From Amphiura filiformis (Eukaryota; Echinodermata; Ophiuroidea; Amphilepidida; Amphiuridae): a DNA stretch of 64,000 nt. The notes under the pieces were generated by a model, which was not told where the DNA came from, made no database searches, and saw only the letters and a list, made by a program, of their open reading frames with translations. The translations under genes and the position numbers were made by a program. The stretch covers positions 3,498,472-3,562,471 of the forward strand of contig NC_092637.1 in NCBI RefSeq assembly GCF_039555335.1, read 5' to 3'. Shown here in pieces: positions 48,218 through 60,289 of the stretch. Numbering within the stretch: the first letter of the stretch is position 1; every line of letters starts with the position of its first letter.

Positions 48218-51200
48218 GTAAGCTGTCTTATATAAACACGGATTTTAAAATAATTTGCAACACCTGTTAAGTTGACAATCAATACCTGTTTCCATTATCC
48301 CGTTTTTAATATCGGGTTTCCCGGAGTATTTCGTACTTGTCATAGTGCAGTTATGTCCACGGCAAATTCACCGGGACCTTTCCAGCCATAAACCCGCTTA
48401 GTGAAGATTAAACCGATATAATGCAGTACTAAACCATTATAGTAATCTATTGTCCAATGCAAATTTATTACCACGTGATAATATTAATCCAATGAGCGAT
48501 AGAATTGTCCGCTACGGTCGACTAATCCAATCAATAACGACGCTATTGACATGTACGAGCGGAGCTCCACTGACCGAGTTTTGGGGGTATTTTCACTGGT
48601 TTGCTGTCATTTACTCATCAAGGCGGTCCCCCGTTATTATAAGGACTATGTTAATTATTTAAAGATTGACATGTAGAAAATAAACCATACCTGATTGACA
48701 GAAAGTACTAAATTTGTACCTATTACGGTTTCGTGACACCAATCTTCCAAATACGACCAAGCCAGGGCTGCCCGGTGAAGCAAAATGTGCATTGGAATAA
48801 CACGGGAGTTTGGGTAGATGGTAGGATTTCTTTCTCATAAAAATGTATGGTCCCCCGTTTTTAAAGCTTGTACCGGGTTTGAAATACAGATATTTTGAAA
48901 AGAATAAGTACTTGAAACATAGAGCAAGTACTAAAATCATAGCTTTTATACTTTTGGATATATGACGCTAACTAGTTCATCTCCTATAGCTACAACACAG
49001 CGCTACCAGTAGGGTTCAAATGCCTATTGTGAGTGCCCCTGTGTTGTGTGCATACATGTAGTTAACAATAACTGCATGATGTGTCATTGATTTTCGTTCA
49101 AAAGATATTTCTATTCCATCCCAACAAATCTTAAGTAAGTAAGAAACTCCAGTTCAATTTCACTATTGTGCCACTAGATGTCAGTTTTGTAGCATTATAT
49201 TTCGTGTTTGGGTCAAATTTATCTGAAAATACAAAAGTAGTCCCTTCCACAAAAGCAAAAGCAAATTCGTCTCTTGTCATTGAAATTCAAAATGGTTTCA
49301 ATTAATGCAATGATCGAATAATGAAATTGGTTTTGAGTTTGTGCGTCACGTCACGTCACGTCGTTTGACGCCGATGCGCGCATCGTTTCTGCGCATTGCA
49401 AGTCGGCGTGACGTCAGGTAACGACATCTCAGGCAGGGGCTATTTTAGAAGAAAAAAGTCACTGCACGTTAGCAAACGTAAAATCTAAAAGATCAGCTAG
49501 CGGAGACAAGCTTTAGGGGAAGGGGTTGCTGGCAGAGAGGTTGTCTCCCCTCGAGTTCTGTAAACTTTTACAAATCACACGTTACAATCATGCATTTTAC
49601 TGACTCATTTTTTACGTTAAGCGCTGAGAGCTGAGAGCACATCACTCAGACATACCAAATTGCATTCTGAATACGAGGAATAGCCTTAATATCAAATAGG
49701 AAGCAATTTTCAACTTCTACGCTACTCAAATTTCACTCACCGGAGCGCTTTCACCGGGTCAAATAATTTTGAATTTTTGAAATTTTATGACAAATTATAT
49801 TAAAAAATGATATTTTTGACATTAACAATCCCCGAAGTAAAGTTTATCAATCTAATGATATGCACTTAAAGTTGAAAATTGATTCATGTCTGGTTCACTA
49901 ATGTATTTCACTAATTTCATTTTCAATTACCTACAGCTCCATGAAAGTACACACTAGGATCATAAATGTTATTAAGTTTATGGTATTGATGGTATTGATA
50001 TGCAAAAAAACGAATACAATCTCTGCAAAATGAATAAAATGCGCACAGGTGCCTACAATTGCACAAATTAATAGCTGTAAAATATAATAATAATATAAAA
50101 ATCTTTTTGATTTACTTAGAAAGGTAATAGCTTTCATTTAAAATGTCATTCCATTTAATTGAATTGTCATTATTGAAAACTCCGTAAAAGTACACAGAAC
50201 CTCTTTATTACATGTTGAATGAAATGCACACGTGTCCCTACCATCTTTTAACCGGTCGCACAGTAGCGTAAAGTTCTCACAATGTGAATGTGATAAGATT
50301 TCTGAAACTTAAGTGATGCAAAGGTGCATAAGTTGTCGGCAAATTGCATACAAAAAGTTGCATACAAATTCATTACAAAAGATTAAACACACTCTTCATG
50401 AACTAAATGTCTATAGTGCTCAACTTAAAACACTAAATGCTCAGTCAATAAACAGGGTGTTTATTTTCTACAAGCAATATACAGGGTGAGTCCAAAAAGT
50501 GCAATAGTGCAAAGAATCCATCTTTATTTTATAACCAGATTGAACTTTTAAGATTTAAAACACATGATATATTCATTAGTGGCCTTGTGTGAAAAAACGA
50601 AGTAATTAGCACTTGCCGTTCTGTTTTTATGACACATTTTACAGCGATACCCAATTTTAATGATTGTCCACGAGATATCTAAACTTTGAATGTCAGCACA
50701 CTATACTATTATACTATTTGGAACAACTGCCATTTTCTTAACCTCATTGGCACTGAAGTAAAATAGAGTACCCAAAGTTGTATTGTCCCTGGTCTTGTAT
50801 AAGTAGAGGAAACATTGCTTTTATTTGTTGTTATTTTCCTATTTACCCTTAAATTAAAAATGTTCATTCTCTATAAAAGAAACATACAAATATATGGGCG
50901 GGTTTTTCAAATGTCGAAAAGAATGTGTGCAAATTGAAGTGGTGTGAAAAATTGGAGTTGGAGTTAGGTGAGGTATGTTTTAAGTTAAAGCCAGTTTAAG
51001 ATATGGTGTCCTTATTTCGCATTGTGTGCTCTCATTCAAATTATGGTGCCTCGTGGACAAAGAGTTAAGATGGGTATCGCCGTAAAATGACTCATAAAAG
51101 TTTAAGGGTTCACTTGCTTTTTTACAAGTGGTGTATATTGAGTGTGGCATTTTCAATAATGGGAAAGTTCAACATGGTTCTTACGTGAATATTGATTCGT

Positions 51201-54200
51201 TGACCCTTTTTTACTCACCCTGTATACGTTTAATACCAAAATGATTTGATGTGTTCATCATTAAGTGTTTATGTGTTTAGTTTAGCGTTGAAAGTGTTCA
51301 ATTTAGTACGGTATTTACCTCTATGTATACGTTTAGCTTGTAAGCAGAAGAGTTTAAACCGGCTGATATCACATGCATTTGAAAAACAATCAATTTGTTT
51401 AAATAATTATCAAATGGTTAAGCAGTGCTTTTTCTACTAACATATCGCAAACAGGCCCATCACGAGGATTTATTGGGGGGGGGGGGGGGGGGGCTGGACT
51501 GATTTTGAAAAGGTGGCCCTTTTTTCAAAATTTGCACCTTTTTGGATTAGGACGGATTTTGAAAAAGTGGACTTTTTTTTCCAAAATTTTGACCTTTTTT
51601 GACCAAGAAGGCTTAAAAGATTTTCGCTCGCTACGCTCGCAAGCGGGACTTTTTGGGTTAAAAACGGGGATTTTTTTGGCCATTTTGGGATGGGGGCGGT
51701 GACCAAAACATTGGGAGGAGAGGGCGTTAGTAGAGGCGTTGTTCTTGATTTCCCCTGCCAATTGAATGTTTGACTGATCCCCACAAACTATACAATATAT
51801 GATTTCCGGACTAGATCAGACTTACTTTGTGGAGGAACTTCTTTAATTTCTTAGTCATTTTTCGGGCTGAAACTAGTATAGAACTATTTTAAGCACGGAT
51901 TTTTTATTCTCACTGCACGGATTCCTATTCTCACTGCACGAACGTGCCAGGAGGCACGTTAAAATAGCCCCTGATCTCAGGTGTACTTGCAAAGGCTTAT
52001 GGGATTTACCGAAAGGTTATTTGTCTGCTTGAAAGAGCATTTCGTGATTCTAAAATCTTCTCTATATCCACGAAAAAAATTCCCAAATTGCAAGTTAAAT
52101 ACATGCATGACAGTAGGTCAGTGTATTGCATTTCTGTCTGTTGCAAAAAAAAAAAATACAAATTGGCAATGTCTTTGTCAGCATGGTCGAAGACCCGAAT
52201 TTCTGAAATAATTTCTGATAATATAACCATCTAAGCCTGTTTTGGAGTAAGTCGGCGAATGAAACTGTGGATCACGAAATGGTCCTTTTATGCTTTCTTT
52301 TATTTTTTCAGCTCCGCCTTACAGAAGTGACACTAAGCCCAATGCAAATGACTGGGAAACGCATTCTGCAACAGCAGGCACAGCTCATCATGGACTGGCC
52401 ATAACAAGTGTTTTGGCCAATAATAATGTAGACTCAAAATCAAACTTAAGACTGAAAAGAAGCAACTGTTTTTCGTGCATGTGTATGGAAATCACCCAAG
52501 CTTGTGGGCCCGACAATGTTTGTGTTGATAAAGAAGACGGATTCTCGGTAGGAGCACATTGCGTTCACAAAAATGCATTGCAGCACAAACAATCCTCCTC
52601 CACTAGAATCACAGGTAACAACAATGGCGGCGGACAAGCAACATTACCAGGTGCTCAACTGCCGACAGGAAGTTTTACCGGAAATAGTGGTCCAGCCAAT
52701 AATGGACAGACTAATGCCCAAAACGGTGCGGTAAATAATGTTGGAAATATCGCAACAAATGCTCAAATTGGTGCTGCAAATAGCGCCACTTCAGCGAATA
52801 CAGGTCAAAATAGCCACAATGCTCCTGTAGTTAACACTGATCCATCAAGCATGAATTTGCCTCGGAGCAACTGCTTTACGTGCCAATGTATGGAAATGAC
52901 TCAAGCATGTCCTCAAAATTACGGATGCGTTGATAAAGAGCACGGTTTTTCAACCGGACCACATTGTGTTCACAAAAGTGTATTTGACGGGTTGGTGGGA
53001 AGTAATGGGAATATCCAAGGCGAGTCGGTTGGTACTGCTACTACATCTGTAATCCAGCCACCACAAGAAGCCAGTAGCGCATCTGGTGTTAATCAGCCTC
53101 CTCAAGAAGCCAGGTCGTCTGCTGCCGCGGTAGCAACGTTTCCTTTCGGAACAAACGGTATGAATTAGGAATGAAAGGGACATTATAAAACAACATTAAG
53201 CCACTCATAAGCTTTTGACCTTAGTTGACTATTTATATGACATAATATTTATAGAAACACTTCGAAACTTTTTTTTTTACTTTAAATCTTTAGGGATTAC
53301 CACACCACTCTTCGCCATACATACATTCTCCCAGCCACATTTCCCTAACATAATATGAAAAAAAAAAATTAAATTAATTTTTGCAGAGGCGCCGGCAGGG
53401 TTCGAACCCACGCTGCACTGAGCAGTACTATACAGTATTGACATAACACCAGCGCCTTAGACCGCTCGGCCGTAAAGGCTTGATGATGTCATGATGGAAA
53501 TTTAAAAATATAATCGCAACTTCATTACTTCAACATACCACGTGACAAGCAAAGACAGAAAACGTACCATATTTTGGAATTTTATTTGTTTAAAAACATT
53601 AATGTGTATTAATAGCGCTCAATTGTTGATAACTGCGTGTTCTATATACAATAAATTAGCCTACACACAATAGGTTTCTCATACATTATATCGATTTTGA
53701 CTCGCACGTGCTCGCCGTATACTAAAAGTATGTCGGTGTGGCGTGGCCTACCATTTTTCTTGTAGCTTCTTGTATACACGTCGATGTTTTCATCATTTAT
53801 AAAATAAATCCACGTTAGACCCCTAATTTTATTTCAGGAAATAAAAGATTAGATTTCCATAAAAACGAAACAGTAATCATTGGTTTGGTCTAATGTCATC
53901 TTTACATGGAATTTTCAAGGTTTTTTCTATCGCCATTCTCGCTCAATTAAAAAAATATTTTGGCGTATATAAAATTGAAATAAAATTCTCTGCCGCATAA
54001 ACGACATCAAATGTGCCACACTTGGGTATCACGAATCATTATATATGATGTGCAGTTAATATTCATATTTTCTTTTATACAGAGGATGCTTCAGTTTTGA
54101 CAGGAAAAATATTTTCTTGAAAACCCTCTCACTCGGTTATTTCAAAACGGTAACCACGCTTTCCTAAAATGTGCAATAAATTAGCATTAACATTTTTCTT

Positions 54201-57200
54201 ATTCTAACAGCAAGCGTTTCTAAAATGCAGTATGGCGAAATATGGTGTAAGGGATTACGCAGTTCACAATGTTCATGTACATCAGATACGCTTTATTTTA
54301 TGTCACTTGCCGTGTGTAACATGAAAGGTTATGTCATCCATTACGATTTGTTTTGAAGAAATACGAGGTGTAGCGTTAAAATCTTTACTAGATCTGATAT
54401 ATATACATATACGTATAAAGAAATGTTTTTAGATGAATATGTAGAGAAAATAAATACTTATTTTTCTATCGGACATGGATTGTTCATAATTGCTGTAAAA
54501 GTTAATGATATCCGCGTATCCGGTTCTGCTGTGTATCCCGCATACACCATGCCACCAAGAATACCTTTACATGTACCTCTTATGTACATCGAAAACCTCT
54601 TTATAGTTTTTTCAATGCTAATCTCGATAGGTTAATCAACATAATGTTGGATAGTGCACGTTGATTTTTTTCCTGTTGTTTATTAATTTAGTGTTTTTTG
54701 TTATGTGACCAAACAGGCTGTCCGGTTCAGGAATGTACCGATGCTCACGATCCCCAATGTGGAACAAATGGCCGTACATATCAGAATATGTGTCAATTCA
54801 TTGCAGGCGTGTGCAAAGACAACACATTGGGACTACTACATCCTGGAGGGTGTGCACTTGGTACGTTAGTCACCACATCCAATTTGGTACTATATAACTA
54901 TCGGTGCCCGGTTAGGCACCGATGAATCTTAACATCGCTCACAGGAGATGTAATACATTGTATCAAGCATAATAATTAATATTAGCATAGTGTTATTGTG
55001 TTTCATTTAAATAAAAAGCGAATGCACTGTACAAATGTTCAGGGTACGATAAAAAAAAGTACCATCGGTACCTCTTCGGGCACCGATAGCGCTATAGGAC
55101 CAACAATATGTTGTACCTTACCGTACGTATGATTGATTGATGAGGTCATATGTGACATTATTGGTCATTGTTCTTTGAAGAGCATACTTTTGATGAATGC
55201 ACCCTCTTTCTTGTAACAGTCAAATAGCACAAATCAATCCGGATGTTTACCACAATTATTTTAAAGGGACTTTTACATTTATTATACTTCCAATCTATTA
55301 CTAAGTGGTATTGCATATGTGTTGAAAGACAACGTAGGGTGTGTTCGTGTTTATCACTAAAATATTACATTGTAATTTTCTGGCAATTGGTCAGATATCC
55401 CTTGATGTGCAGGATGACCTTTTTTTTTAACCGTAATGCACTTAAAACGGATTTTCACATTCAAATACGTCAGAGAAAATACGTCAAAATAAAGTAAGAG
55501 AAAAGAAACTCTGACTTAAATTTGCTCTTGACCTTACAGGTTTGCATGTTGCCAAATCCCGCTGTGGTGCATGCATGTGCGCTGATGAATTTCCAGGTTG
55601 CGAGAACGGGTTTACCTGTATGACTGGGCAGGGATTCACTAATGAAGCTAGCGCATTATGTGTACACAATTCGGTATTTACCAGTAGAGTTAATGGGAAC
55701 ACAGATGCGACGAGAACAGGAATCCAAGGTGTACAAAGAGATGCAGCAGTCGAGATGGGACCTGGCGTTCGAGGTGTACAAAGGACTGTTGCAAACAAAG
55801 AAAACGAGGTGGTTCCCGAAAAAGGTATATATATTATTTCAACACAGTCTCCTTATTAAAATGATCATAATTATTCATTCTATAACTGGTCTTAAAATGA
55901 TCATATCAATCATTTTGTGCAGTGATAGCGCCATCTGTAATTAAGTTTATGCAACATTTTTCAATGAGGCTAGGTGAAGGCCGGGGAGCTATCGGCCGTT
56001 AAAAAACGCTCAAAAACAATATTGTTCAAGGTTGGCCCGCAGGGTTAATAAGAAACAATATTTCTCCAAAAACAATAGCGATTAAATTCAAGCTATAGAG
56101 GGAAAGGCCAGGAAGAATGTGGGAAATTAAGTGGTGAAAATAAACAATCAAAACAAATTAGAAATCGATAAATAAAGTTACGCCTTGTCTTTTTGCCCTG
56201 CGAGGCTATTATATATTGGAACTCCAATAGTTGCAAGTCCTCACTATGGAACTTTCCAGCCTCATATGACATATAATAGTATATCATCTGAATTCAAACG
56301 ACATTCAGTCGAGTTATGGTTGATTAAACTTTGTCCATAATAGACGTTTGGGCTGTAACTGAAAATCAAACTTGTCGTCTTTACGACAAGATCGTGGTGG
56401 ACACAGGCGTCATCTTTGTATCAAGGACAAGAGGTTGGCAGACGTAGCAAGGAAAATGTTATCTTATACTGTTATCTTATACAACTGGTTAAATCAAGAG
56501 TATGAATGTTTTGTTGAGGCTTTTGGAATAGAAGGGCAGTGTTCATTTTAGGATCAGCAATGTTAACGAGTGGATGCAGTCCGTAACGATCTTTTTTATC
56601 TTTCTCAGAGCCAAAAGGATCTGTCATTTATTGCATCAATCATCACAGTCTTTTTTCTCTTTTCTTTACGAGAACATGTACAAGCATATATATAGGGTCC
56701 ACAAGTTATAAGTTCCCCCCTAAATACTTTTTAGAATAAATAGACAAATATGTAAAAAGGTATGGGTAGCCTTATTTGTTTTACACCTACGGACCAAATT
56801 ATAGTGTCACACGTCATTGCGCTCAGTCACAATGGTTCATTGTGTAAAAAAATGAAACCGTTTCAAAAAGTGCTAAAAGTTGCATCTGAGTCAATATGAT
56901 TCAACTCTCAAACAATACAGTCAGTCAGGTCTATTTATGTGTTTGTTTAAGAAAACCTGACTGCTATGCACTCAGGTGCAACTTTTAAAACGGCCTCTTT
57001 TCTTACACACTTAACCACTGTTATGTTTGACGCTACAAATTAGTCCACATGTGTAAACAAATAGGGCTATACATACCTTTTTAAATTTTTACATTTCGTA
57101 AAATATTTTTTGACTTATTTTAAAAAGTATTACGGGAACTTATAAGTTGTGGACCCTATACAATGAATATATATCACAATACAATAAATAAGAATTAAGA

Positions 57201-58342
57201 AGTCAAAATGAAATTAGCACATGAACCACAAAACAAGCCATTACAAATTGACATTATTCTATTTGTTACTCCATGTATTAAGACAGCAATTAACTTCTCA
57301 GTTTCTCTACGGGATTTAAGAAATTACACAAAAGGTACATAAATTAGATTTATCAATACCAATTTGTCCGAAACGATCTGAACTTCTTCGATGCACGATA
57401 ATATATTACCATATTCGTCAAAATTGTGCCAAAAGTGTATGCTTATGGAGATAAATATTTCGGTCGCATTTTTAGTATTTATTTAGTTGAATCACTGTCA
57501 GGATAATAATCATATACAAGTACTTCAAAATCCCAGTTAAGCACGAGGAAGAATATTATTTTATCTTCTAATCTCTATATTATTTGCGATGTGTTTCATA
57601 TCCTACAGAGCCGTCCACTGGATTTAAATGTTCAGTGCAGGGAGAAAACATGTGTCAACACAAAGGCTATTGTGAACCAAAGTTTGGTACTTGTCTTTGC
57701 CCTTGGAAATACAAAGGAACAAAGTGTGAAACGCTCGGTGAGTTTAAATACTAAATTTTCCTTGGAGGCTTTGCACTCTGAACGTTACTGGTCAACTTCT
57801 ATTGTTATGCATAGTCGCGCTAAAAGTCGATCGATACATGTTGAAATCAGTACAATTCAGAGATATACCGAGTACGATGTAAATATTGCGATAGTTGTAA
57901 AAGTTGTCAAGAAATATAATGTAACAATAGCCATCGACTGACTAGCGTTCTACGTGTAAGCTATATGATTTGCAACATTGCTATAATGCTACTTATATAG
58001 ATGCATTCATATGGTGTTTTATGCCAAAGGCGCAATGCAGATGTGATATGAAAGACAAAAGCACATCATAAAGAAATGTTATGAAAGTAATCTACATAAT
58101 GGTCACAGGTCAACTTTCATTACTGACCGTACCGACAATCGTAATGTTGAAGCAGTGCTATTGGTTTGGTTGATGTACACAGGTGCCAAGAAACTCAAAA
58201 GTAGATATTGTACAAACATCGATATTAACCTTCTTTCGTTTGTTTTCTTTCAGTGCCACATCCGCAGTCTCCATGTATCACTGATCCATGCCCAGGTGAT
58301 AAAACATGCAAGGTGCGCGACATTGGTCGCACATGTGAATAA
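48157..58342 (+). CDS. Secreted modular protein: three novel Cys modules, Kazal, EGF
   Basis: Exons 48157-48217, 52312-53157, 54717-54860, 55540-55824, 57609-57737 and 58254-58342 join by GT-AG, phase-1 introns into 1554 bp (517 residues) with no internal stop. In order: signal peptide (1-20); a possible furin site R-L-K-R (67-70); Cys module 1 (73-104); an Asn/Gly/Ala/Gln-rich linker; Cys module 2 (208-239); a second linker; Kazal domain (304-348); Cys module 3 (359-391); EGF-like domain (453-485); and a four-Cys tail (496-516). The modules share C-x2-C-x-C-x6-C-x5-C-x12/13-C-V-H. No transmembrane or GPI segment is seen, so it is probably extracellular. Kazal and EGF domains suggest protease inhibition or matrix and signalling roles, but the Kazal P1 position would be Asp, not Lys/Arg. 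I know no protein with this architecture. The 5' untranslated region is unresolved. Confidence 0.82.
49622..51975 (+). repeat. Composite dispersed repeat, copy B
   Basis: Collinear with 14720-16570 (see that entry), but with extra insertions, among them a mariner-like element at 50482-51222 and a poly-G run at 51474-51492. It fills much of intron 1 of the modular gene. Confidence 0.7.
50482..51222. mobile_element. Mariner-like non-autonomous element
   Basis: The ends 'cagggtgagt' and 'actcaccctg' are inverted and flanked by TA on both sides. The length is 741 bp. The interior has no transposase frame. The left end alone is also present at 15364. Confidence 0.65.
52312..53157 (+). CDS. Modular gene exon 2: two Cys modules
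   Basis: An 846-bp exon behind 'ttttattttttcag'. It encodes an N-terminal spacer, the R-L-K-R site, modules 1 and 2, and two low-complexity linkers (Asn/Gly/Ala-rich, then with two P-P-Q-E-A repeats). The modules are 60% or more identical over their length and share the ends C-V-D-K-E-x-G-F-S and C-V-H-K, so they arose by internal duplication. It ends 'aacg|gtatga'. Confidence 0.88.
53388..53480 (-). pseudogene. tRNA-Leu-like (type II) pseudogene
   Basis: On the minus strand it has 'ggccgagcggtctaaggcg' (D arm and A box of a leucine tRNA type) and 'gtgggttcgaaccc' (T arm and B box), with a long variable region. The acceptor strands pair poorly, so it is a decayed tRNA or SINE head, in an intron of the modular gene. 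Confidence 0.6.
54717..54860 (+). CDS. Modular gene exon 3: Kazal domain
   Basis: A 144-bp, 1-1 phase exon ('ccaaacag' before, 'cttg|gtacgt' after) encoding exactly one Kazal domain. The hallmark C-G-T-N-G-R-T-Y-x-N-x-C is complete, and six cysteines lie at 304, 309, 317, 328, 335 and 348. The residue two after the second Cys (usual P1) is Asp, so trypsin-type inhibition is not suggested. The short first loop and the C-x6-C step fit the invertebrate/follistatin-type variety. Confidence 0.9.
55540..55824 (+). CDS. Modular gene exon 4: third Cys module
   Basis: A 285-bp, 1-1 phase exon ('gaccttacag' before, 'aaag|gtatat' after). The module (359-391) keeps all six cysteines, the Gly-Phe before the last one and the C-V-H end, but is otherwise diverged from modules 1 and 2. 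A second half contains two copies of a G-V-Q-R or G-V-x-R-G-V-Q-R type repeat and an acidic end, without cysteine. Confidence 0.85.
56695..57156. mobile_element. MITE with 26-bp TIRs, TA target
   Basis: 'gggtccacaagttataagtt' (56695) is mirrored at the right end (about 57131-57156), with TATA on both sides. It is possibly a Tc1/mariner-type element by target. A partial, internally duplicated copy lies at about 42429-43590. Confidence 0.75.
57609..57737 (+). CDS. Modular gene exon 5: EGF-like domain
   Basis: A 129-bp, 1-1 phase exon ('atcctacag' before, 'ctcg|gtgagt' after) encoding one EGF-like domain. Six cysteines lie at 453, 461, 467, 474, 476 and 485, with the C-L-C pair and the K-G-T-K-C end. 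There is no Asp/Asn pattern for calcium binding. It is a typical shuffled EGF exon. Confidence 0.9.
58254..58342 (+). CDS. Modular gene exon 6: C-terminal tail
   Basis: Behind 'tgttttctttcag'. It encodes 28 residues with four cysteines (P-C-x4-C-x5-C-x8-C-E) and the stop at 58340-58342. It looks like the opening part of an EGF-like or related disulfide domain cut short. Possible polyadenylation signals are ATTAAA near 58519 and AATAAA near 59034. Confidence 0.8.
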
Positions 58343-58766
58343 TAGGCCGATAGCTGTTTGAGGTTTTATACAGTCATAACACTGTTACGAAGCAAAAAGC
58401 AAAATAGTACAATTTTAGTACTTTTCAGATCATGGCCGGATGCGTTAATAGGTTAAGTTACTGAATCACACTATGGGCCACAATGACCTCATCACAATGA
58501 CATAGTTCAATAACGTCAATTAAACAATCATAGTGCAAAATTTGACCTCAAGTTGCAGAGAATGAGTTTTTGTACCCAAATTGTCAAAGGTAATTTAATG
58601 AATGTGAAAATGCAGTGGTGTTAAATAACTGTGCCCAGATAGATGAGCATGTTTTGGATCATAGTGTCATCTTTATAAGCTGGTGACAAGTTTTAAAGCT
58701 GTGGAAGCATACATTTCGAAGATATTGCAGATCCAGTTTCAATGGGCACACTATAATTGAATATGT

Positions 58767-59370
58767 GAATACAAAAGCCACCCAAGTCCATACTTAAACC
58801 AAATTGAGTTAAGCATGGTAAAGTGTTGCTTTACATAGGCCTGTCATATGTATGACAGAACAACTCAAATTCATCCTCTGTGTCTATTGAGCATGTGAAA
58901 AATAGCATGTATGAAAGAATCACCCAATTCCATGATTTGAGTCTTGTAACACATTGATTAAAATCCAGTATGTATAAAAGTCCACTTGTAACACATTCAT
59001 TGCTAGAGAGTGACTTTTGAAAAAAAATGGGTTTAATAAAGGAAAGTGTGTGGTTTATATTACATGGCAGAATGCTTATCAACATTATACATACCTGTGC
59101 GCTTTATTTTGTATTATCTTACTAGTGGTAATCTCATTCTAACATTGTTGTCTTTGTATATGATTAAAAAACCACCCAAGTCCAAAATTTAAAATGAACC
59201 CCACGAAGTCCCTGAAATGCTAATCGTCATACCTAATACAGGTTAATCCACTCATTTGCACGTAAAACTTACCATATTGACCAGGTAAATCTAACTGAAG
59301 GAATTAAAATGATACACAGGTTTTTCTCTCAAAATCACTTCCCATGGACTTGGGGTGGCTTTTGTATTCA
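58767..59370. mobile_element. MITE with 25-bp TIRs
   Basis: 'gaatacaaaagccacccaag' near 58767 is mirrored at 59345-59370. 'ccacccaagtcca' also occurs inside (59167). It lies in the 3' flank of the modular gene, perhaps in its 3' untranslated region. Confidence 0.65.
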
Positions 59371-60289
59371 TGTTTTCAATTATGGAATGCGCAGAAGTAT
59401 ATTTATCCGGCCATCATGTTTGTACACCTGCTGACATTGGCTGAAAAGGGCAAATAACTAATTCGCAGTATGTACCTACTCTGCTTCTTACCTGAAGGTC
59501 GTTAACTGTTGTCGAATCCTCTTTCAGTGGATGATGAATAAGCCAAATCAGCATTGGAAGTGTGCAATGCATTGTGGGACAGTTTGTGCAGTTTTGGGAC
59601 ACTTTGCCAATTGCCCAAAACCCAATTAACAGAATTTAACAAATGTCTTTTGAGAACGTGACATATTTATGTACTATGGTACAGGGAATCAAAATAAGTA
59701 AAACTAAAAGTATTTCGAAACAGTCTTTCGTACTGGTAAATTAGTCTATTAGTTTGTATTGTGACTATGATACATTTTGGGTTAAGGGGGAATGTATCGT
59801 TGAATATGTTTAAATGACAAAAGTTGATTATTGATAAAATTATGTTTAAAATGTAATCTTTCTTTTACGTCAAATTTGATTAAAATCCTTCAAAAGTTAC
59901 ATAACTTTTGTATGAAATGATGGTAAAAAAGCCGTAAATTTCTTATGTATTTCCTGTATATTTTGAAACTTTTGTATTCTATTGTTTTATCGTATGTATT
60001 GTATTGTTTTTGAAATACGCCAATTTTAGGTAGTTTGTTCCAATCTCATTTGCAATAATTTGAAGCTAAAATTGTTCAAAAGTACTACTAATTAATGTTA
60101 ATTAACACACATTTTTTACTAATTAAACTTAAATGGCTGATATCTCGAAAACACAGTTTTGACCATGTGACACCGTTGCAGACATCCTATCTGGAAAAGT
60201 ATATGGGCTACAACCTTCAAATGTGGCCAAGATGTTGCTATCACTGAAAGCTACAAGTTGTATCAAAATGATTTTCATGGGGATTTTCC
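59371..60289. other. No gene seen
   Basis: AT-rich sequence, no coding exon or repeat structure recognised. Confidence 0.5.

Noticed and set aside
51600-51650. GC-rich 'ctcgctacgctcgc' block as a regulatory site
   Set aside because: It lies in a degenerate repeat with poly-T and 'gaccttttt' words. Such blocks are common in dispersed repeats and nothing ties it to the gene.
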